Shown here piece after piece: positions 9,863 to 21,172 of a stretch of 64,000 nt of DNA (the stretch's first letter is position 1; the number at the start of each line of letters is the position of its first letter). The notes under the pieces are model-generated. The model did not search any database and was not told where the DNA came from. It was given only the letters and a program-made list of their open reading frames with translations. Both the position numbers and the translations under genes were made by a program. The DNA is from Aurantimonas endophytica. Its GTDB lineage: Bacteria; Pseudomonadota; Alphaproteobacteria; Rhizobiales; Rhizobiaceae. The stretch spans positions 496,001 through 560,000 of the forward strand of contig NZ_JACIEM010000004.1 of assembly GCF_014196845.1 (NCBI RefSeq), given 5' to 3'.

Positions 9863-10663
9863 TCAACCGGCGTCGGCTACGACGGGTACCTGAGCCTCGG
9901 AGGCCGTCGCTGCGGTTTCGACCAGCCGCACGTCGGCGTCCCGGCAGATCTGCCGGATGGCCGCTGGCGCCGCGTCGGTGACGAAGGAGTGAACCTGGTT
10001 GAGATGGCCGATCCGCACCGGTGCGCTGCGTTCGAATTTCGAGGAATCGGCCGCGAGGATGACGTGCCGCGCGTTCGAGATGATCGCCTGCGCGACACGC
10101 ACCTCGCGATAGTCGAAGTCCAGAAGCGACCCGTCGGCATCGATCGCCGAGACGCCGATCACCGCGAAATCCACCTTGAATTGCCGGATGAAGTCGACCG
10201 CCGCCTCGCCCACGATACCGCCATCCGAGCGGCGGACGACGCCGCCGGCGATCACCAGTTCGATCTCCGGATACGGCCGCATCGCCGTCACGACATTGAT
10301 ATTGTTGGTGATCACCATCAATCCGCCGTGCCGCAGCAGCGCATGCGCCACTGCTTCGGTCGTCGTGCCGATATTGACGAAGAGCGAGGCGCGGTCGGGG
10401 ATGAGGTCGGCGACGGCCCGGCCAATCGCCGCCTTCTCGTCCGCCGCGATCATCCGCCTGGCGTCGTAGCCGACATTCTCCACGCCGGAGGACAGGACCG
10501 CGCCGCCATGGATCCGCGCCAGCAGGCGCTGGTCGCAGAGCTCGTTGAGGTCCTTGCGGATGGTCTGCACCGAGACCGCGTAGCGGCCGGCGAGATCGTC
10601 GACGGCGACCCGCCCGGCGCGCTTGGCGAGCTCGAGAATCTGCTGCTGACGATCGGAGAGCAT
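9863..10663 (-). CDS. glpR: DeoR-family regulator GlpR
   Basis: A 266-residue DeoR/GlpR repressor. The N-terminal winged helix-turn-helix spans residues 1-57 (MLSDRQQQILELAKRAGRVA, then VSVQTIRKDLNELCDQRLLARIHGGAVL), matching the DeoR signature. The C-terminal DeoRC sugar-phosphate sensor domain contains IGRAVADLIPDRASLFVNIGTTT and ADSSKFERSA. In relatives glycerol 3-phosphate is the inducer. It is the first gene before glpD on the same strand, and TTTCG-type sites flank it on both sides, so it probably represses itself and the glpD operon. A GAGG Shine-Dalgarno precedes the ATG. Confidence 0.93.
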   Translation of the reverse strand: MLSDRQQQILELAKRAGRVAVDDLAGRYAVSVQTIRKDLNELCDQRLLARIHGGAVLSSGVENVGYDARRMIAADEKAAIGRAVADLIPDRASLFVNIGTTTEAVAHALLRHGGLMVITNNINVVTAMRPYPEIELVIAGGVVRRSDGGIVGEAAVDFIRQFKVDFAVIGVSAIDADGSLLDFDYREVRVAQAIISNARHVILAADSSKFERSAPVRIGHLNQVHSFVTDAAPAAIRQICRDADVRLVETAATASEAQVPVVADAG

Positions 10664-10699
10664 CGGGAAGCCTCGCTTTCAAGATGAGGATGAAAGAAG

Positions 10700-10724
10700 C
10701 GAAACCAAAACGCAACAAACGAAA
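10700..10724 (-). promoter_or_regulatory. Candidate GlpR operator upstream of glpR
   Basis: On the minus strand the site reads TTTCGTTTG, seven bases, then TTGGTTTCG. The half-elements are identical to those before glpD, but the gap is two bases shorter. It lies 37-61 bp upstream of the glpR ATG, consistent with autoregulation. Confidence 0.6.
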
Positions 10725-10750
10725 GGGGGCCGGCAGCTGCGGATCGCGTC

Positions 10751-11608
10751 TCAGATCGCGGTGCGGACCGCCTCCTCGATGTAGATCTCGCGCAGCTTCC
10801 GGACGACGGGTCCCGGCGCGCCGTCGCCGACCGCCGCGCCATCGATCGAAACGACCGGCAGGACGAAGGCGGAGGCGGAGGTGATGAAGGCTTCCTTCGC
10901 GGCCTTGGCCTCGTCCAGCGTGAAGGAACGCTCCTCGATCTTCAACCCGCTGTCGGCTGCGAGCCGCAGGACCGCCGCACGGGTGATCCCGTGCAGGATC
11001 GAGTGCGACAGGTCGCGGGTGATCAAGGTGCCGTCGGCGGTGACGATATGGGCGTTGTTGGAGGTCCCCTCGGTGACGACCCCGTCTTCCACCAGCCAGG
11101 CGTCGTCTGCGCCCCGCCGGACGGCCTCCGTCTTGGCCATCGACGGATAGAGCAGCTGCACGGTCTTGATGTCTCGGCGGCCCCAGCGCAGATCCGGCAT
11201 CGATGCGACGCGGATGCCGGTGCGTGCCGCGGGCTTGTCGCGCAGCGCCATGGTCTGGGTGAACAGCACCAGCGAGGGCGGTGTGTCCTGCGGCGGGAAC
11301 AGGAAGTCGCGGTCGGCGGCGCCGCGCGTCACCTGCATGTAGATCAGGCCTTCGTCGACGCCGTTGCGCGCGGCGAGTTCCCGGTGGATCGCCAGCAGTT
11401 CGTCATGGCTCGCCGGCGTCGGCAGCTTAAGCTCCGACAACGACCGGTCCAGCCTTGCCATGTGGGCGCGGAAGTCGATGAGCTTGCCGCCCAATACCGT
11501 CGTCACCTCGTAGACGGCGTCGGCGAACAGGAAGCCGCGGTCGAAGACCGAGATCCTGGCTTCCGCTTCCGGCAGATAGGCGCCGTTGACGTAGACGATG
11601 CGGGACAT
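10751..11608 (-). CDS. Class IV aminotransferase, D-amino-acid transaminase-like
   Basis: A 285-residue PLP enzyme of fold type IV, the family of D-amino-acid, branched-chain and aminodeoxychorismate enzymes. [19 protein letters not shown] carries the Schiff-base Lys in the 'D-I-K-[ST]' context of D-alanine aminotransferases. [13 protein letters not shown] and [14 protein letters not shown] are the PLP-phosphate-binding and substrate loops. The protein starts [20 protein letters not shown], matching Dat, and the length (about 285) is typical. It would transfer amino groups between D-amino acids and 2-oxoacids. It lies 87 bp upstream of glpR on the same strand; no functional link with glycerol use is obvious. 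Substrate specificity cannot be read from sequence. Confidence 0.85.
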   Translation of the reverse strand: MSRIVYVNGAYLPEAEARISVFDRGFLFADAVYEVTTVLGGKLIDFRAHMARLDRSLSELKLPTPASHDELLAIHRELAARNGVDEGLIYMQVTRGAADRDFLFPPQDTPPSLVLFTQTMALRDKPAARTGIRVASMPDLRWGRRDIKTVQLLYPSMAKTEAVRRGADDAWLVEDGVVTEGTSNNAHIVTADGTLITRDLSHSILHGITRAAVLRLAADSGLKIEERSFTLDEAKAAKEAFITSASAFVLPVVSIDGAAVGDGAPGPVVRKLREIYIEEAVRTAI

Positions 11609-11774
11609 GGACGACTCTCGGCTGCTGGTTGCGACATCTGCTTGATAGTGCCGGGCGCTGCGCGAGGAAAGCCTTCGCGGCGCCAGCCCCTCGCGGGTCT
11701 GCACGGACGTGCTACTTGTCTGCGAAGAACATTGCCGGCTCGAGCGACGGGCGGCGGCAGGGCAGGAGGGGACG

Positions 11775-12542
11775 ATGCAGATTGGCGTGACGACACCGGC
11801 CATCGTGTCGGGGGCGGGGTCCGGCCTCGGCCGAGCGACGGCGCGGGGACTGGCGGCGCGTGGGGCGCCGGTCGCGGTGCTCGACCGCGACGAGGCGGCG
11901 GGCAGCGCCGTTGCCGAGGAAATCGGCGGCGTGTTCCTGCGCTGCGACGTCGCCGATCCGGCTTCCGTGGCCGATGCCGTGGCGGCGGCCGTCGCGGCCC
12001 ATGGCGTGCCGCGCATTCTGGTCAACTGCGCCGGAATCGCCGTCGGCGCCAAGACCGTCTCGCGCGGCGAGGCGCACGACCCGGCGCTGTTCGGCAAGGT
12101 CATCGCCGTCAATCTGATCGGCACGTTCAACCTGTCCTCGCAGGTGGCGCTGCTTATGTCCGAGGCCGGGCCGATCAGCGCCGACGGCGAGCGCGGCGTC
12201 ATCGTCAGCACGGCGTCGGTCGCCGCCTTCGACGGCCAGATCGGGCAGATCGCCTATGCCGCCTCCAAGGCGGCGGTCGCCGGCATGACGCTGCCGATGG
12301 CGCGCGACCTCGCCAAGTCCGGCATCCGCGTCATGACCATCGCGCCGGGCATCTTCGAGACGCCGATGATGGCCGGCATGCCGGAGGAGGTGCAGGCCTC
12401 GCTGGCCGCCGCGGTGCCGTTTCCCTCGCGGCTCGGCAAGGCCGAGGAATATGCCGCGCTTGCCCTGCACATCGTCGAGAACGCGATGCTCAACGGCGAG
12501 ACGATCCGCCTCGACGGCGCGATAAGGATGCAGCCGAAATAG
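11775..12542 (+). CDS. SDR dehydrogenase, 3-hydroxyacyl-CoA dehydrogenase type 2-like
   Basis: A 255-residue short-chain dehydrogenase. The nucleotide-binding motif is GAGSGLG near residue 12, the NAG-type motif is NCAGIA, and the active site is intact (Ser in [16 protein letters not shown]). The layout, including [20 protein letters not shown], resembles bacterial homologues of HSD17B10, which oxidise 3-hydroxyacyl-CoA or 2-methyl-3-hydroxybutyryl-CoA with NAD. An AGGAGGGG Shine-Dalgarno precedes the ATG. The next gene, 59 bp downstream, is an enoyl-CoA hydratase, which acts one step earlier in beta-oxidation or isoleucine breakdown. That makes the acyl-CoA assignment plausible; the substrate is not proven. 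Confidence 0.85.
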   Translation: MQIGVTTPAIVSGAGSGLGRATARGLAARGAPVAVLDRDEAAGSAVAEEIGGVFLRCDVADPASVADAVAAAVAAHGVPRILVNCAGIAVGAKTVSRGEAHDPALFGKVIAVNLIGTFNLSSQVALLMSEAGPISADGERGVIVSTASVAAFDGQIGQIAYAASKAAVAGMTLPMARDLAKSGIRVMTIAPGIFETPMMAGMPEEVQASLAAAVPFPSRLGKAEEYAALALHIVENAMLNGETIRLDGAIRMQPK

Positions 12543-12601
12543 GACGGGCGCGGCGCATTGGCCGCGTGGACCCCGCAGGCACCGACCAGGAGGAGGAATT
12601 C

Positions 12602-13384
12602 ATGGCGGAAGACGACATCGTTATCGAGAGCCGCGACGGGCGCGTCGCGATCCTGACGCTCAACCGGCCGAAGGCGCTGAACGCGCTGAACGCCGCGGTC
12701 ATGGGCGAGATCGTGCGACGGACCGCGGCGCTGGACCGTGACCCGCAGGTCGGGGCGATTCTGATCACCGGCTCCGACAAGGCCTTTGCGGCGGGCGCCG
12801 ACATCAAGGAGATGGAGGATCGCTCGGCGATGGCGATGATGCTCGCCGACTGGCTGTCCGAGTGGGAGGCGCTGGAGCGCGTGCGCACGCCGATGGTCGC
12901 GGCGGTGGCGGGTTTCGCGCTCGGCGGCGGCTGCGAGCTGGCGATGATGTGCGACGTGATCGTCGCCGCCGACACGGCGAAATTCGGCCAGCCGGAGATC
13001 AAGCTCGGGGTGATCCCCGGCATGGGCGGCTCGCAGCGCCTCACCCGCGCCGTCGGCAAGTACAAGGCGATGGACATGATCCTCACCGGCCGGATGATCG
13101 ACGCCGCGGAAGCCGAGCGGATCGGCCTCGTATCGCGGCTGGTCCCGGCGGAGCGGCTCATGGAGGAGGCCCTGGACGTCGCCCGGACCATCGCCGACTT
13201 CTCCAAGCCCGCGACGCTCGCCGCCAAGGAGGCGACCAACCGCGCTTTCGAGGTCGGGCTGCGCGAGGGACTGCTGCACGAGCGGCGGATTTTTCACGCG
13301 CTGTTCGCAGGCGGCGACCAGAAGGAGGGCATGGCCGCCTTCCGCGAGAAGCGGAAGCCGGTGTTTCGGCATGGGCAGGAGTGA
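12602..13384 (+). CDS. Enoyl-CoA hydratase
   Basis: A 260-residue crotonase-family protein. [10 protein letters not shown] is the first oxyanion-hole segment. [17 protein letters not shown] provides the second oxyanion hole with the first catalytic Glu region, and [21 protein letters not shown] contains the second. Both are intact, as expected for a true hydratase adding water to 2-enoyl-CoA. GGAGGAGGA precedes the ATG at 12602. It forms an operon with the upstream SDR, and a good hairpin terminator closes the unit at 13444. The most likely roles are fatty or branched-chain acyl-CoA degradation; the neighbouring liv transporter (opposite strand) is suggestive but not evidence. Confidence 0.92.
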   Translation: MAEDDIVIESRDGRVAILTLNRPKALNALNAAVMGEIVRRTAALDRDPQVGAILITGSDKAFAAGADIKEMEDRSAMAMMLADWLSEWEALERVRTPMVAAVAGFALGGGCELAMMCDVIVAADTAKFGQPEIKLGVIPGMGGSQRLTRAVGKYKAMDMILTGRMIDAAEAERIGLVSRLVPAERLMEEALDVARTIADFSKPATLAAKEATNRAFEVGLREGLLHERRIFHALFAGGDQKEGMAAFREKRKPVFRHGQE

Positions 13385-13443
13385 GGGCTGCCGACGAAAC
13401 CGCTGCCTTCGGCGACGTGCCGGATGCCGAACGGGCCTAAACA

Positions 13444-13474
13444 AAAGGCCCCGACGCCGAGCGCCGGGGCCTTT
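13444..13474. terminator. Bidirectional hairpin terminator
   Basis: AAAGGCCCCG and its exact complement CGGGGCCTTT flank an 11-base loop, with CTTG-type T-rich sequence after it on the plus strand and an A run before it. It sits between the convergent enoyl-CoA hydratase (plus) and livK-like (minus) genes, so it can serve both. Confidence 0.75.
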
Positions 13475-13518
13475 CTTGATTACAGGGGCAGGCTCACGCC
13501 CGTCCCGTCATCGCGTGA

Positions 13519-14625
13519 TCAGGTGCCCGACTCGACGTAGTCGTAGGCGCCGTCCTTCCACTCGTAGACGACATAGCCGGGCAGCGTGACGTCGCCCTTG
13601 TCGTCGAAGGAGAGCTCGCCGATGACCGTGTCGAAGTTGCCGTCGTTGAGCGCCGTGACGATGGCGTCATAGTCGGTCGAGCCGGCTGTGTTCACCGCGT
13701 CGGCCCAGGCCTGGATCGCCGCGTAGGTGTAGAGCACGTAGCCCTCGGCGGTCTGGCCCTTGGCGCTGAGCTTCTCGACGACCGGCGCGGCCGCCTCGTT
13801 CTTGCGCGGGTCCGGCGAGAAGGTCATCAGCGTCCCCTGGCCGGCATCGCCGGTGATCGCCCAGTACTCGTCGGTGACGAGCGCATCGCCGGACATGATG
13901 ACCGTATCCATGCCCTGCTCGCGCATCTGGCGCGCCATCAGCCCGGCTTCCGTGTGGTACCCGCCGACATAGACGAGGGTGACGCCCGCTTCCTTCATCT
14001 TGGTGACGAGGGCGGTGTAGTCCTTCTCGCCGGCCGTGTAGCTCTCGAGCAGCACGGGGGTCTTGCCGGCTTCCTCGTAGAACTTCTGGGTCTGGTCGGC
14101 GAGGCCTTTGCCGTACGCGGTCTTGTCGTTGATGATGGCGACCTTGGCGTCCGGGAAGTTCTCGGCGATGTAGGCGCCGGCGACTTCGCCCTGCTGGTCG
14201 TCACGGCCGCAGACGCGGAAGATGCCGTCGCCCGGACGCTTGTCGGTGAAGTCCGGATTGGTCGAGGCCGGCGAGATCTGGATGATCTGCTCGTCGGCAT
14301 AGACCTGGCTGGCCGGGATCGAGGAGCCCGAGCAGAAATGGCCGGCGACGAAGGTGACGCCTTCGCCGGCGAAGCTGTTGGCCACGGCAACGGCCTGCTT
14401 GGGATCGCAGGCGTCGTCGCCGATCGAGAGCTTGAGCATCTCGCCGTTGACGCCGCCGGCGGCGTTGATGTCCTCGACAGCCTGCTCGGCGCCGACGCGG
14501 AGCTGCTCGCCGAAGCTCGCGTACTGGCCGGTCATCGGACCGGCGACGCCGATCGTCATATCGGCGAAGGCCGCGCCGGCGAAGACGAGGTTGAGCGCCG
14601 CGCCGGCTAGAAGTGCTTTCTTCAT
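13519..14625 (-). CDS. Branched-chain amino acid ABC transporter substrate-binding protein
   Basis: A 368-residue periplasmic leucine/isoleucine/valine-binding protein (LivJ/LivK family). The signal peptide is MKKALLAGAALNLVFAGAAF-A, about 21 residues. Typical motifs follow: IGVAGPMTGQYASFGEQLRVG, DDACDPKQAVAVANSF, VAGHFCSGSSIPAS and INDKTAYGKGLAD. The two Cys of DDACDPKQ and GHFCSGSS match the family disulphide. I chose the ATG at 14625, with AGGGAAGG upstream. It is the last gene of the liv unit, 154 bp after the DUF6867 gene, and the separate spacer suggests its own promoter or processing. Confidence 0.93.
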   Translation of the reverse strand: MKKALLAGAALNLVFAGAAFADMTIGVAGPMTGQYASFGEQLRVGAEQAVEDINAAGGVNGEMLKLSIGDDACDPKQAVAVANSFAGEGVTFVAGHFCSGSSIPASQVYADEQIIQISPASTNPDFTDKRPGDGIFRVCGRDDQQGEVAGAYIAENFPDAKVAIINDKTAYGKGLADQTQKFYEEAGKTPVLLESYTAGEKDYTALVTKMKEAGVTLVYVGGYHTEAGLMARQMREQGMDTVIMSGDALVTDEYWAITGDAGQGTLMTFSPDPRKNEAAAPVVEKLSAKGQTAEGYVLYTYAAIQAWADAVNTAGSTDYDAIVTALNDGNFDTVIGELSFDDKGDVTLPGYVVYEWKDGAYDYVESGT

Positions 14626-14779
14626 GAGAACCTTCCCTATTGCAAAATTCGGAGCGACCCCGCGGGTCGCGAGCAGGTATTCGTCGTGCCCTACCTGTGC
14701 AGGATTAAAGACCGGATCGCGCCCTGTTGGAATAGCGTCGGCCCAAAATTTCACCGTTGCCGCCGAATGCAGCAGCCTA

Positions 14780-15129
14780 TCAGCGATCCTGGTGAAGAAA
14801 GCCGTATTGCCGCGCCATCTGGCGGTTACGAACATAGCTTCGCCCCGCCGCCGCGATGATGAAGAGCACGATATAGTCCACGATCGCATAATGCAGCGCG
14901 GTATCGAACGTCGAGATCGGCAGGAAGAAGGAGCCGCCGAACAGGCTGAAATGGATGAAGCGGACGGCGAGCGTCAGCAGGAAGAGGTAGAAGGCCAGCA
15001 GGCCCCAGCCGCTCCAGGTCAGCGCGGTGGATCGCCCGATCATCCAGGCGCCACCCCCGCCGAGGATCACCGTGACGAAGAGGAATTCGGCGAGCGAGAC
15101 TTCCCACAGAAGAGCGAGTTCCGGTTCCA

Positions 15130-15130
<1 letters not shown>
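14780..15130 (-). CDS. DUF6867 small membrane protein
   Basis: A 116-residue protein with three predicted membrane helices (about residues 13-32, 39-58 and 81-100) and a basic C-terminus ending RNRQMARQYGFLHQDR. The family (DUF6867, from memory) occurs in Hyphomicrobiales beside liv ABC transporter genes and has no established function. Its ATG overlaps the livF stop by one base (TGATG), so it is translated with the transporter. An accessory or regulatory membrane subunit is inferred from this coupling only. Confidence 0.75.
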
Positions 15131-15878
<748 letters not shown>

Positions 15879-15882
<4 letters not shown>

Positions 15883-16852
15883 GCCGCGCCTCCGTCGATG
15901 CGGATGGCGCTGACGTCGGCGCCGGCGCTCACCTTCTCCAGATCCTCTTCGACGGCTTCGACTTCCTCGTCGTCGACGCCGAGATAGGCGGCGATCACCT
16001 TCGGGTCGTTGCGCACCTTTTCGGCATCCCCGTCGGAGATCTTCTTGCCGTAGTCGAGGACGATGACGTGGTCGGAGATTTCCATGACCACGCCCATGTC
16101 GTGCTCGATCAGCAGCACCGACACGCCGTGCTCGTCGCGGATGTAGCGCAGCAGCGTGTTCAGCTCGGCGGATTCGCGGGGGTTGAGGCCGGCGGCCGGC
16201 TCGTCGAGGCAGAGCAGCGACGGGTCGGTGCACATGGCCCTTGCAATCTCCAGCCGGCGCTGGGCGCCATAGGGAAGGTCCGCCGCCGGATCGTCGGCCC
16301 GGTCCAGCAGGTCGGTGTGCCGCAGCCAGTCGATCGCCTTGTCCTTGGCGGCCGCGGCGGCCCGGCGATAGCCCGGAAGGCCGATTAGCCCGCCGATCGT
16401 GTAGCCGGACGCACGCATCAGCACGTTGTGCTGCGCCACGAGCAGGTTTTCGAGCACCGTCATCCCGCCGAACAGGCGGATGTTCTGGAAGGTGCGGGCA
16501 ACTCCCGCGACCGCGGTGATCCGGAAGTCGGCCATGCGCTCGAGCAGGAACACCGAGCCCTTCTCGTCGCGCCGGTACTGCTGGCCGCTGCTGGTCAGCT
16601 CTTCCACCGTCGCAGCCGGGACTTCGCGGCCACGACGCATGGTGATCCGGCCTTCGGTCGGCTTGTAGAAGCCGGTGACGCAGTTGAACACCGTGGTCTT
16701 GCCGGCGCCGTTCGGGCCGATCAGCGCGGTGATGTCGCCGCGGCCGACGTCGAAGGAAAGATCGTCGACGGCGACCAGTCCGCCGAAGCGCATGGTCAGG
16801 TGCTCGACGGTGAGGACGGGATCCTGCGTCCAGCGTTGCGTCTGGTTCGGCA

Positions 16853-16853
<1 letters not shown>
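15879..16853 (-). CDS. livG: Branched-chain amino acid ABC transporter ATPase LivG, enlarged
   Basis: A 324-residue ATPase, longer than the usual 255-290 of LivG. Walker A GPNGAGKTT and the LivG-type signature LPYGAQRRLEIARAM are present, with Walker B LLCLDEPAAGLNP and H-loop LLIEHDMGVVM. The extra length comes from an insertion of about 35 residues between Walker A and the Q-loop (around GREVPAATVEELTSSGQQYR) and an acidic C-terminal tail (VDDEEVEAVEEDLEKVSAGA). The start at 16853 overlaps the livM stop by one base. Confidence 0.94.
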
Positions 16854-18313
<1,460 letters not shown>

Positions 18314-18317
18314 GGGC

Positions 18318-19235
18318 TCAGACCTTCTCGACTTCCGGCCGGCCGAGCAGGCCGGAGGGCATGAAGATCAACACGATGGCAAGGATCGAGAAGGCGGCGA
18401 CGTCCTTGTACTCGACCGAGAAATAGCCCGACCAGAAGGTCTCGATGAGACCGATGGCGAGCCCGCCAAGCATGGCGCCGGGCAGCGAGCCGATGCCGCC
18501 GAGCACCGCCGCGGTGAACGCCTTAACGCCTGCGATGAAGCCGATATAGAAGTCGATCACGCCGTAATAGAGCAGGTACATCATGCCGGCGACCGCGGCG
18601 AGCGAAGCGCCCATCACGAAGGTCAGCGAGATCGTCCGGTCGACATTGACGCCGAGCAGCGAGGCCATCTTGCGGTCCTGCTCGCAGGCGCGCTGCTGGC
18701 GGCCGAGCGAGGTGCGCGAGATGATCAGCGCGAAGGCGGTCATCAGGATGATGGTCATCGCGATGATGATGATCTGCATGTAGGAGATCTGGACGACGAT
18801 CCCGCCCGGCCCGTCGAGCAGCGTGATGCCGCCCCGGATCTGCGGCGGCAGCGGCTTGACGCGGGCGCCCTGGGTCACCTGCACGAAGTTCTGCAGGAAG
18901 ATCGACATGCCGATGGCGGTGATCAGCGGTGCGAGGCGGAACGAACCGCGCAGCGGCCGGTAGGCGACGCGTTCGATGGTCCAGCCCCACAGCGCCGTGC
19001 ACAGCATGGCCACGATGATCATGATCAGGATCACGATCGGCAGGAAAGTGATGCCGATCGCCGCCAGCGCCAGGAACACCGTCAGCGCGATGAACGAGCC
19101 GAGCATGAAGATTTCGCCATGGGCGAAATTGATCATGCCGATGATGCCGTAGACCATCGTGTAGCCGATGGCGATGAGACCGTAGATCGATCCGAGAGTG
19201 ATCCCGTTGATCAACTGCTGGAGAAAATATTCCAT
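18318..19235 (-). CDS. livH: Branched-chain amino acid ABC transporter permease LivH
   Basis: A 305-residue permease beginning [20 protein letters not shown], then [20 protein letters not shown], the family hallmark. [20 protein letters not shown] is the cytoplasmic coupling loop, and [17 protein letters not shown] is near the C-terminus. It is the first gene of the liv operon (livH-livM-livG-livF-DUF6867-binding protein). The 255-bp spacer upstream (19236-19490) should contain the promoter, but I could not pick a convincing -35/-10 pair. Confidence 0.95.
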   Translation of the reverse strand: MEYFLQQLINGITLGSIYGLIAIGYTMVYGIIGMINFAHGEIFMLGSFIALTVFLALAAIGITFLPIVILIMIIVAMLCTALWGWTIERVAYRPLRGSFRLAPLITAIGMSIFLQNFVQVTQGARVKPLPPQIRGGITLLDGPGGIVVQISYMQIIIIAMTIILMTAFALIISRTSLGRQQRACEQDRKMASLLGVNVDRTISLTFVMGASLAAVAGMMYLLYYGVIDFYIGFIAGVKAFTAAVLGGIGSLPGAMLGGLAIGLIETFWSGYFSVEYKDVAAFSILAIVLIFMPSGLLGRPEVEKV

Positions 19236-19490
19236 GGCCCGCCGTTTTTTTGTCGGTGCTTCTTGGATGCCCGGTTGGTCGCCGCCGCGGGGACTGTCAG
19301 GAACGCCGCGTCAGGAGGCATGATCAATTCCATAGCGATGACATAATCGCAACCCGGCCGTCACGATTGCGACACCTCGTACACAGGCTCATGGAGGCCG
19401 GCGTGATTCGGCGTCAGCGATGCAAAGACGCGTCCGCTGGCCGGAGGGCCTGCCGGCAAGTCGCCAGCACCGCCGTCTGCAGGTCGATGG

Positions 19491-20321
19491 TTACGGGCGC
19501 GGCTCTCTCGCTGCGCTTGCGGGGAGGGAGCGGGCAAGGCCGGCCGGCGGCAGGGTGGCCGGTTCGGCGGCTTCTCGGTGGTCGGCCTCCGGCTCGACGG
19601 CGCCCCTGCGCTCCAGCCATTTGGCGACCATCCACCAAATCACGGCCCAGGCGGCACCGGCGGTCCAGCCGGCCAGGACGTCGCTCGGCCAGTGGACGCC
19701 GAGATAGACGCGGCTGACCCCGACGAGGATGGTCAGGAACACGGCGACACCGATCAGCAGCGCCCTGATCGTCCAGCGCTCCTGGACGCGTGCCACGAGG
19801 ATCGCGAGCGTGAGGTAGGTGACAGCCGACATCATCGCGTGGCCGCTCGGAAAGCTTGCCGTGTAGACGTGCGAGCCGTGCGGGACGAGGTCCGGGCGGG
19901 GGCGTGAGAATCCCCATTTCAGCAGCTGGCTCATCGCCAGACCGGTGACGATGGCGGCCAGTACCAGCCACATCGAGCGTCGCCGGTCCGACAGCCACAA
20001 ATAGAGCGCGACGAAGCAGGTCAGCATGATCAGGACGCCGTTGCCGCCCAGCGCCGTCATGTCGCGGCCGAATTCCTCAAACCAGCGCGGGCCGAGCGGG
20101 TCGGACGGGTCCGTGGCGCTGCGCAGCGACAACAGGATCTCGGTATCGAGACCCTTGGCATCGCCCTCCAGCACCTCGCCGCCGATCGAGACGAAGGCCC
20201 AGACGGCGGCGGCGACGATCAGCGCTGCAACCAGCGTGGTGATCTCGACGCGGGTCTTGATCCAGTACCGCAGGTCGTCCCTGACGAAGACGGCGAGTTT
20301 CTTGGGAAGATGCAGGGGCAT
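19491..20321 (-). CDS. PAP2-family membrane phosphatase
   Basis: A 276-residue integral membrane protein with the three acid-phosphatase signatures: KWGFSRPRP (Lys135, Arg140), PSGH (158-161, His161) and SRVYLGVHWPSD (Arg204, catalytic His210). About six hydrophobic segments surround them. Such enzymes dephosphorylate phosphatidic acid, undecaprenyl diphosphate or related lipids at the periplasmic face. The C-terminal 45 residues are hydrophilic, rich in Ala, Pro and Glu. It stands alone between the liv operon and the nitrilase operon on the same strand. Whether it recycles the undecaprenyl carrier or acts on phospholipid cannot be decided. Confidence 0.9.
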   Translation of the reverse strand: MPLHLPKKLAVFVRDDLRYWIKTRVEITTLVAALIVAAAVWAFVSIGGEVLEGDAKGLDTEILLSLRSATDPSDPLGPRWFEEFGRDMTALGGNGVLIMLTCFVALYLWLSDRRRSMWLVLAAIVTGLAMSQLLKWGFSRPRPDLVPHGSHVYTASFPSGHAMMSAVTYLTLAILVARVQERWTIRALLIGVAVFLTILVGVSRVYLGVHWPSDVLAGWTAGAAWAVIWWMVAKWLERRGAVEPEADHREAAEPATLPPAGLARSLPASAAREPRP

Positions 20322-20380
20322 GGACGCTTTCGAGACGGGCAGCCGGGATCGCCCCTAAAGATAGGGACGGCGCCCTGGCG

Positions 20381-21172
20381 TCAATCACACTTCGGCGCGA
20401 GGCCGGCCCGGCGCAGCTCTTCCAGATACGGGTTCTGAGCTCGGCAGTCGGCATAGGCCGATAGGTTCAGCTCGGCGACGAGCATCGCCGCTTCGGTGTC
20501 GCTGGCGGCCGCGAGCAGGCTGCCGTCCGGCGCGACGATGCTCGACAGGCCCTGATAGGCAAAGCGCGAATCCGTGCCGCAGTGGTCGGCGTAGACGAGG
20601 AAGACCTGGTTCTCGAACGCCCGCACCGGCACGAGATGCTCGGCGATGAACCGCGCGCCGGGGCTGCGCGGCAGCGCCGTCGGCACGATCACCGCCGCCG
20701 CGCCGCGGAGCGCGAGCGAACGGACGAGTTCGGGAAACTCGACGTCGAAACAGACCAGCACGCCGCAGGCGAGGCCGCCGATATCGACGATCGGGGGCTC
20801 GGCGCGGCCGGCCTCGAACAGGTCCTTCGCGTAATCGCCGTAGAGCATGCGCTTGGCGTAGAGCGCTGACTCCGCGCCGGGGCGAAGGATCGCCGCGCTG
20901 TTCACGGCTTTGCCTGCGGCTTCACGGAAGGCGAGGCCGATCACCATCGCCGTGCCATGCCGTTCGACAAGCGACTGCAGCGGCGCGAGCGCTTCGTCCG
21001 GCGCCGTCGTCCCCTCGGCGATGAGCGGGCCGGCGCCGTAGCCGGTCACGGCGAGCTCCGGGAAGACCGCGAGATCGGCACCGGCGGCGCGCGCCATGCA
21101 GGCTTCGATCTCCGCGAAGCGGGCCTTCGGCGATCCGAGCGTGGCGTCCAGCTGGAAGGCGGCGACCCTCAT
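20381..21172 (-). CDS. Carbon-nitrogen hydrolase (nitrilase superfamily amidase)
   Basis: A 263-residue cytoplasmic hydrolase with the full Glu-Lys-Cys triad: Glu39 in AVFPELAVTGYG, Lys107 in LYAKRMLYGDY, and Cys141 in GVLVCFDVEFPELVR. The superfamily hydrolyses C-N bonds of amides and N-carbamoyl compounds. It is the last gene of the ABC transporter/ureohydrolase operon and overlaps the permease stop by four bases (ATGA), so it belongs to the same pathway. A carbamoylputrescine amidase-like or omega-amidase-like role would fit polyamine or guanidine breakdown, but the sequence alone does not fix the substrate. Confidence 0.88.
   Translation of the reverse strand: MRVAAFQLDATLGSPKARFAEIEACMARAAGADLAVFPELAVTGYGAGPLIAEGTTAPDEALAPLQSLVERHGTAMVIGLAFREAAGKAVNSAAILRPGAESALYAKRMLYGDYAKDLFEAGRAEPPIVDIGGLACGVLVCFDVEFPELVRSLALRGAAAVIVPTALPRSPGARFIAEHLVPVRAFENQVFLVYADHCGTDSRFAYQGLSSIVAPDGSLLAAASDTEAAMLVAELNLSAYADCRAQNPYLEELRRAGLAPKCD

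Noticed and set aside
10991-12601. Upstream in-frame extension of the enoyl-CoA hydratase
   Set aside because: The frame is open for over 500 codons but overlaps the SDR gene in another frame; the ATG at 12602 with GGAGGAGGA gives the family-length protein.
14654-14670. GCGACCC-CGC-GGGTCGC palindrome upstream of the branched-chain binding-protein gene
   Set aside because: A seven-bp stem without a T run or conserved context; could be a leader hairpin but evidence is too thin to call.
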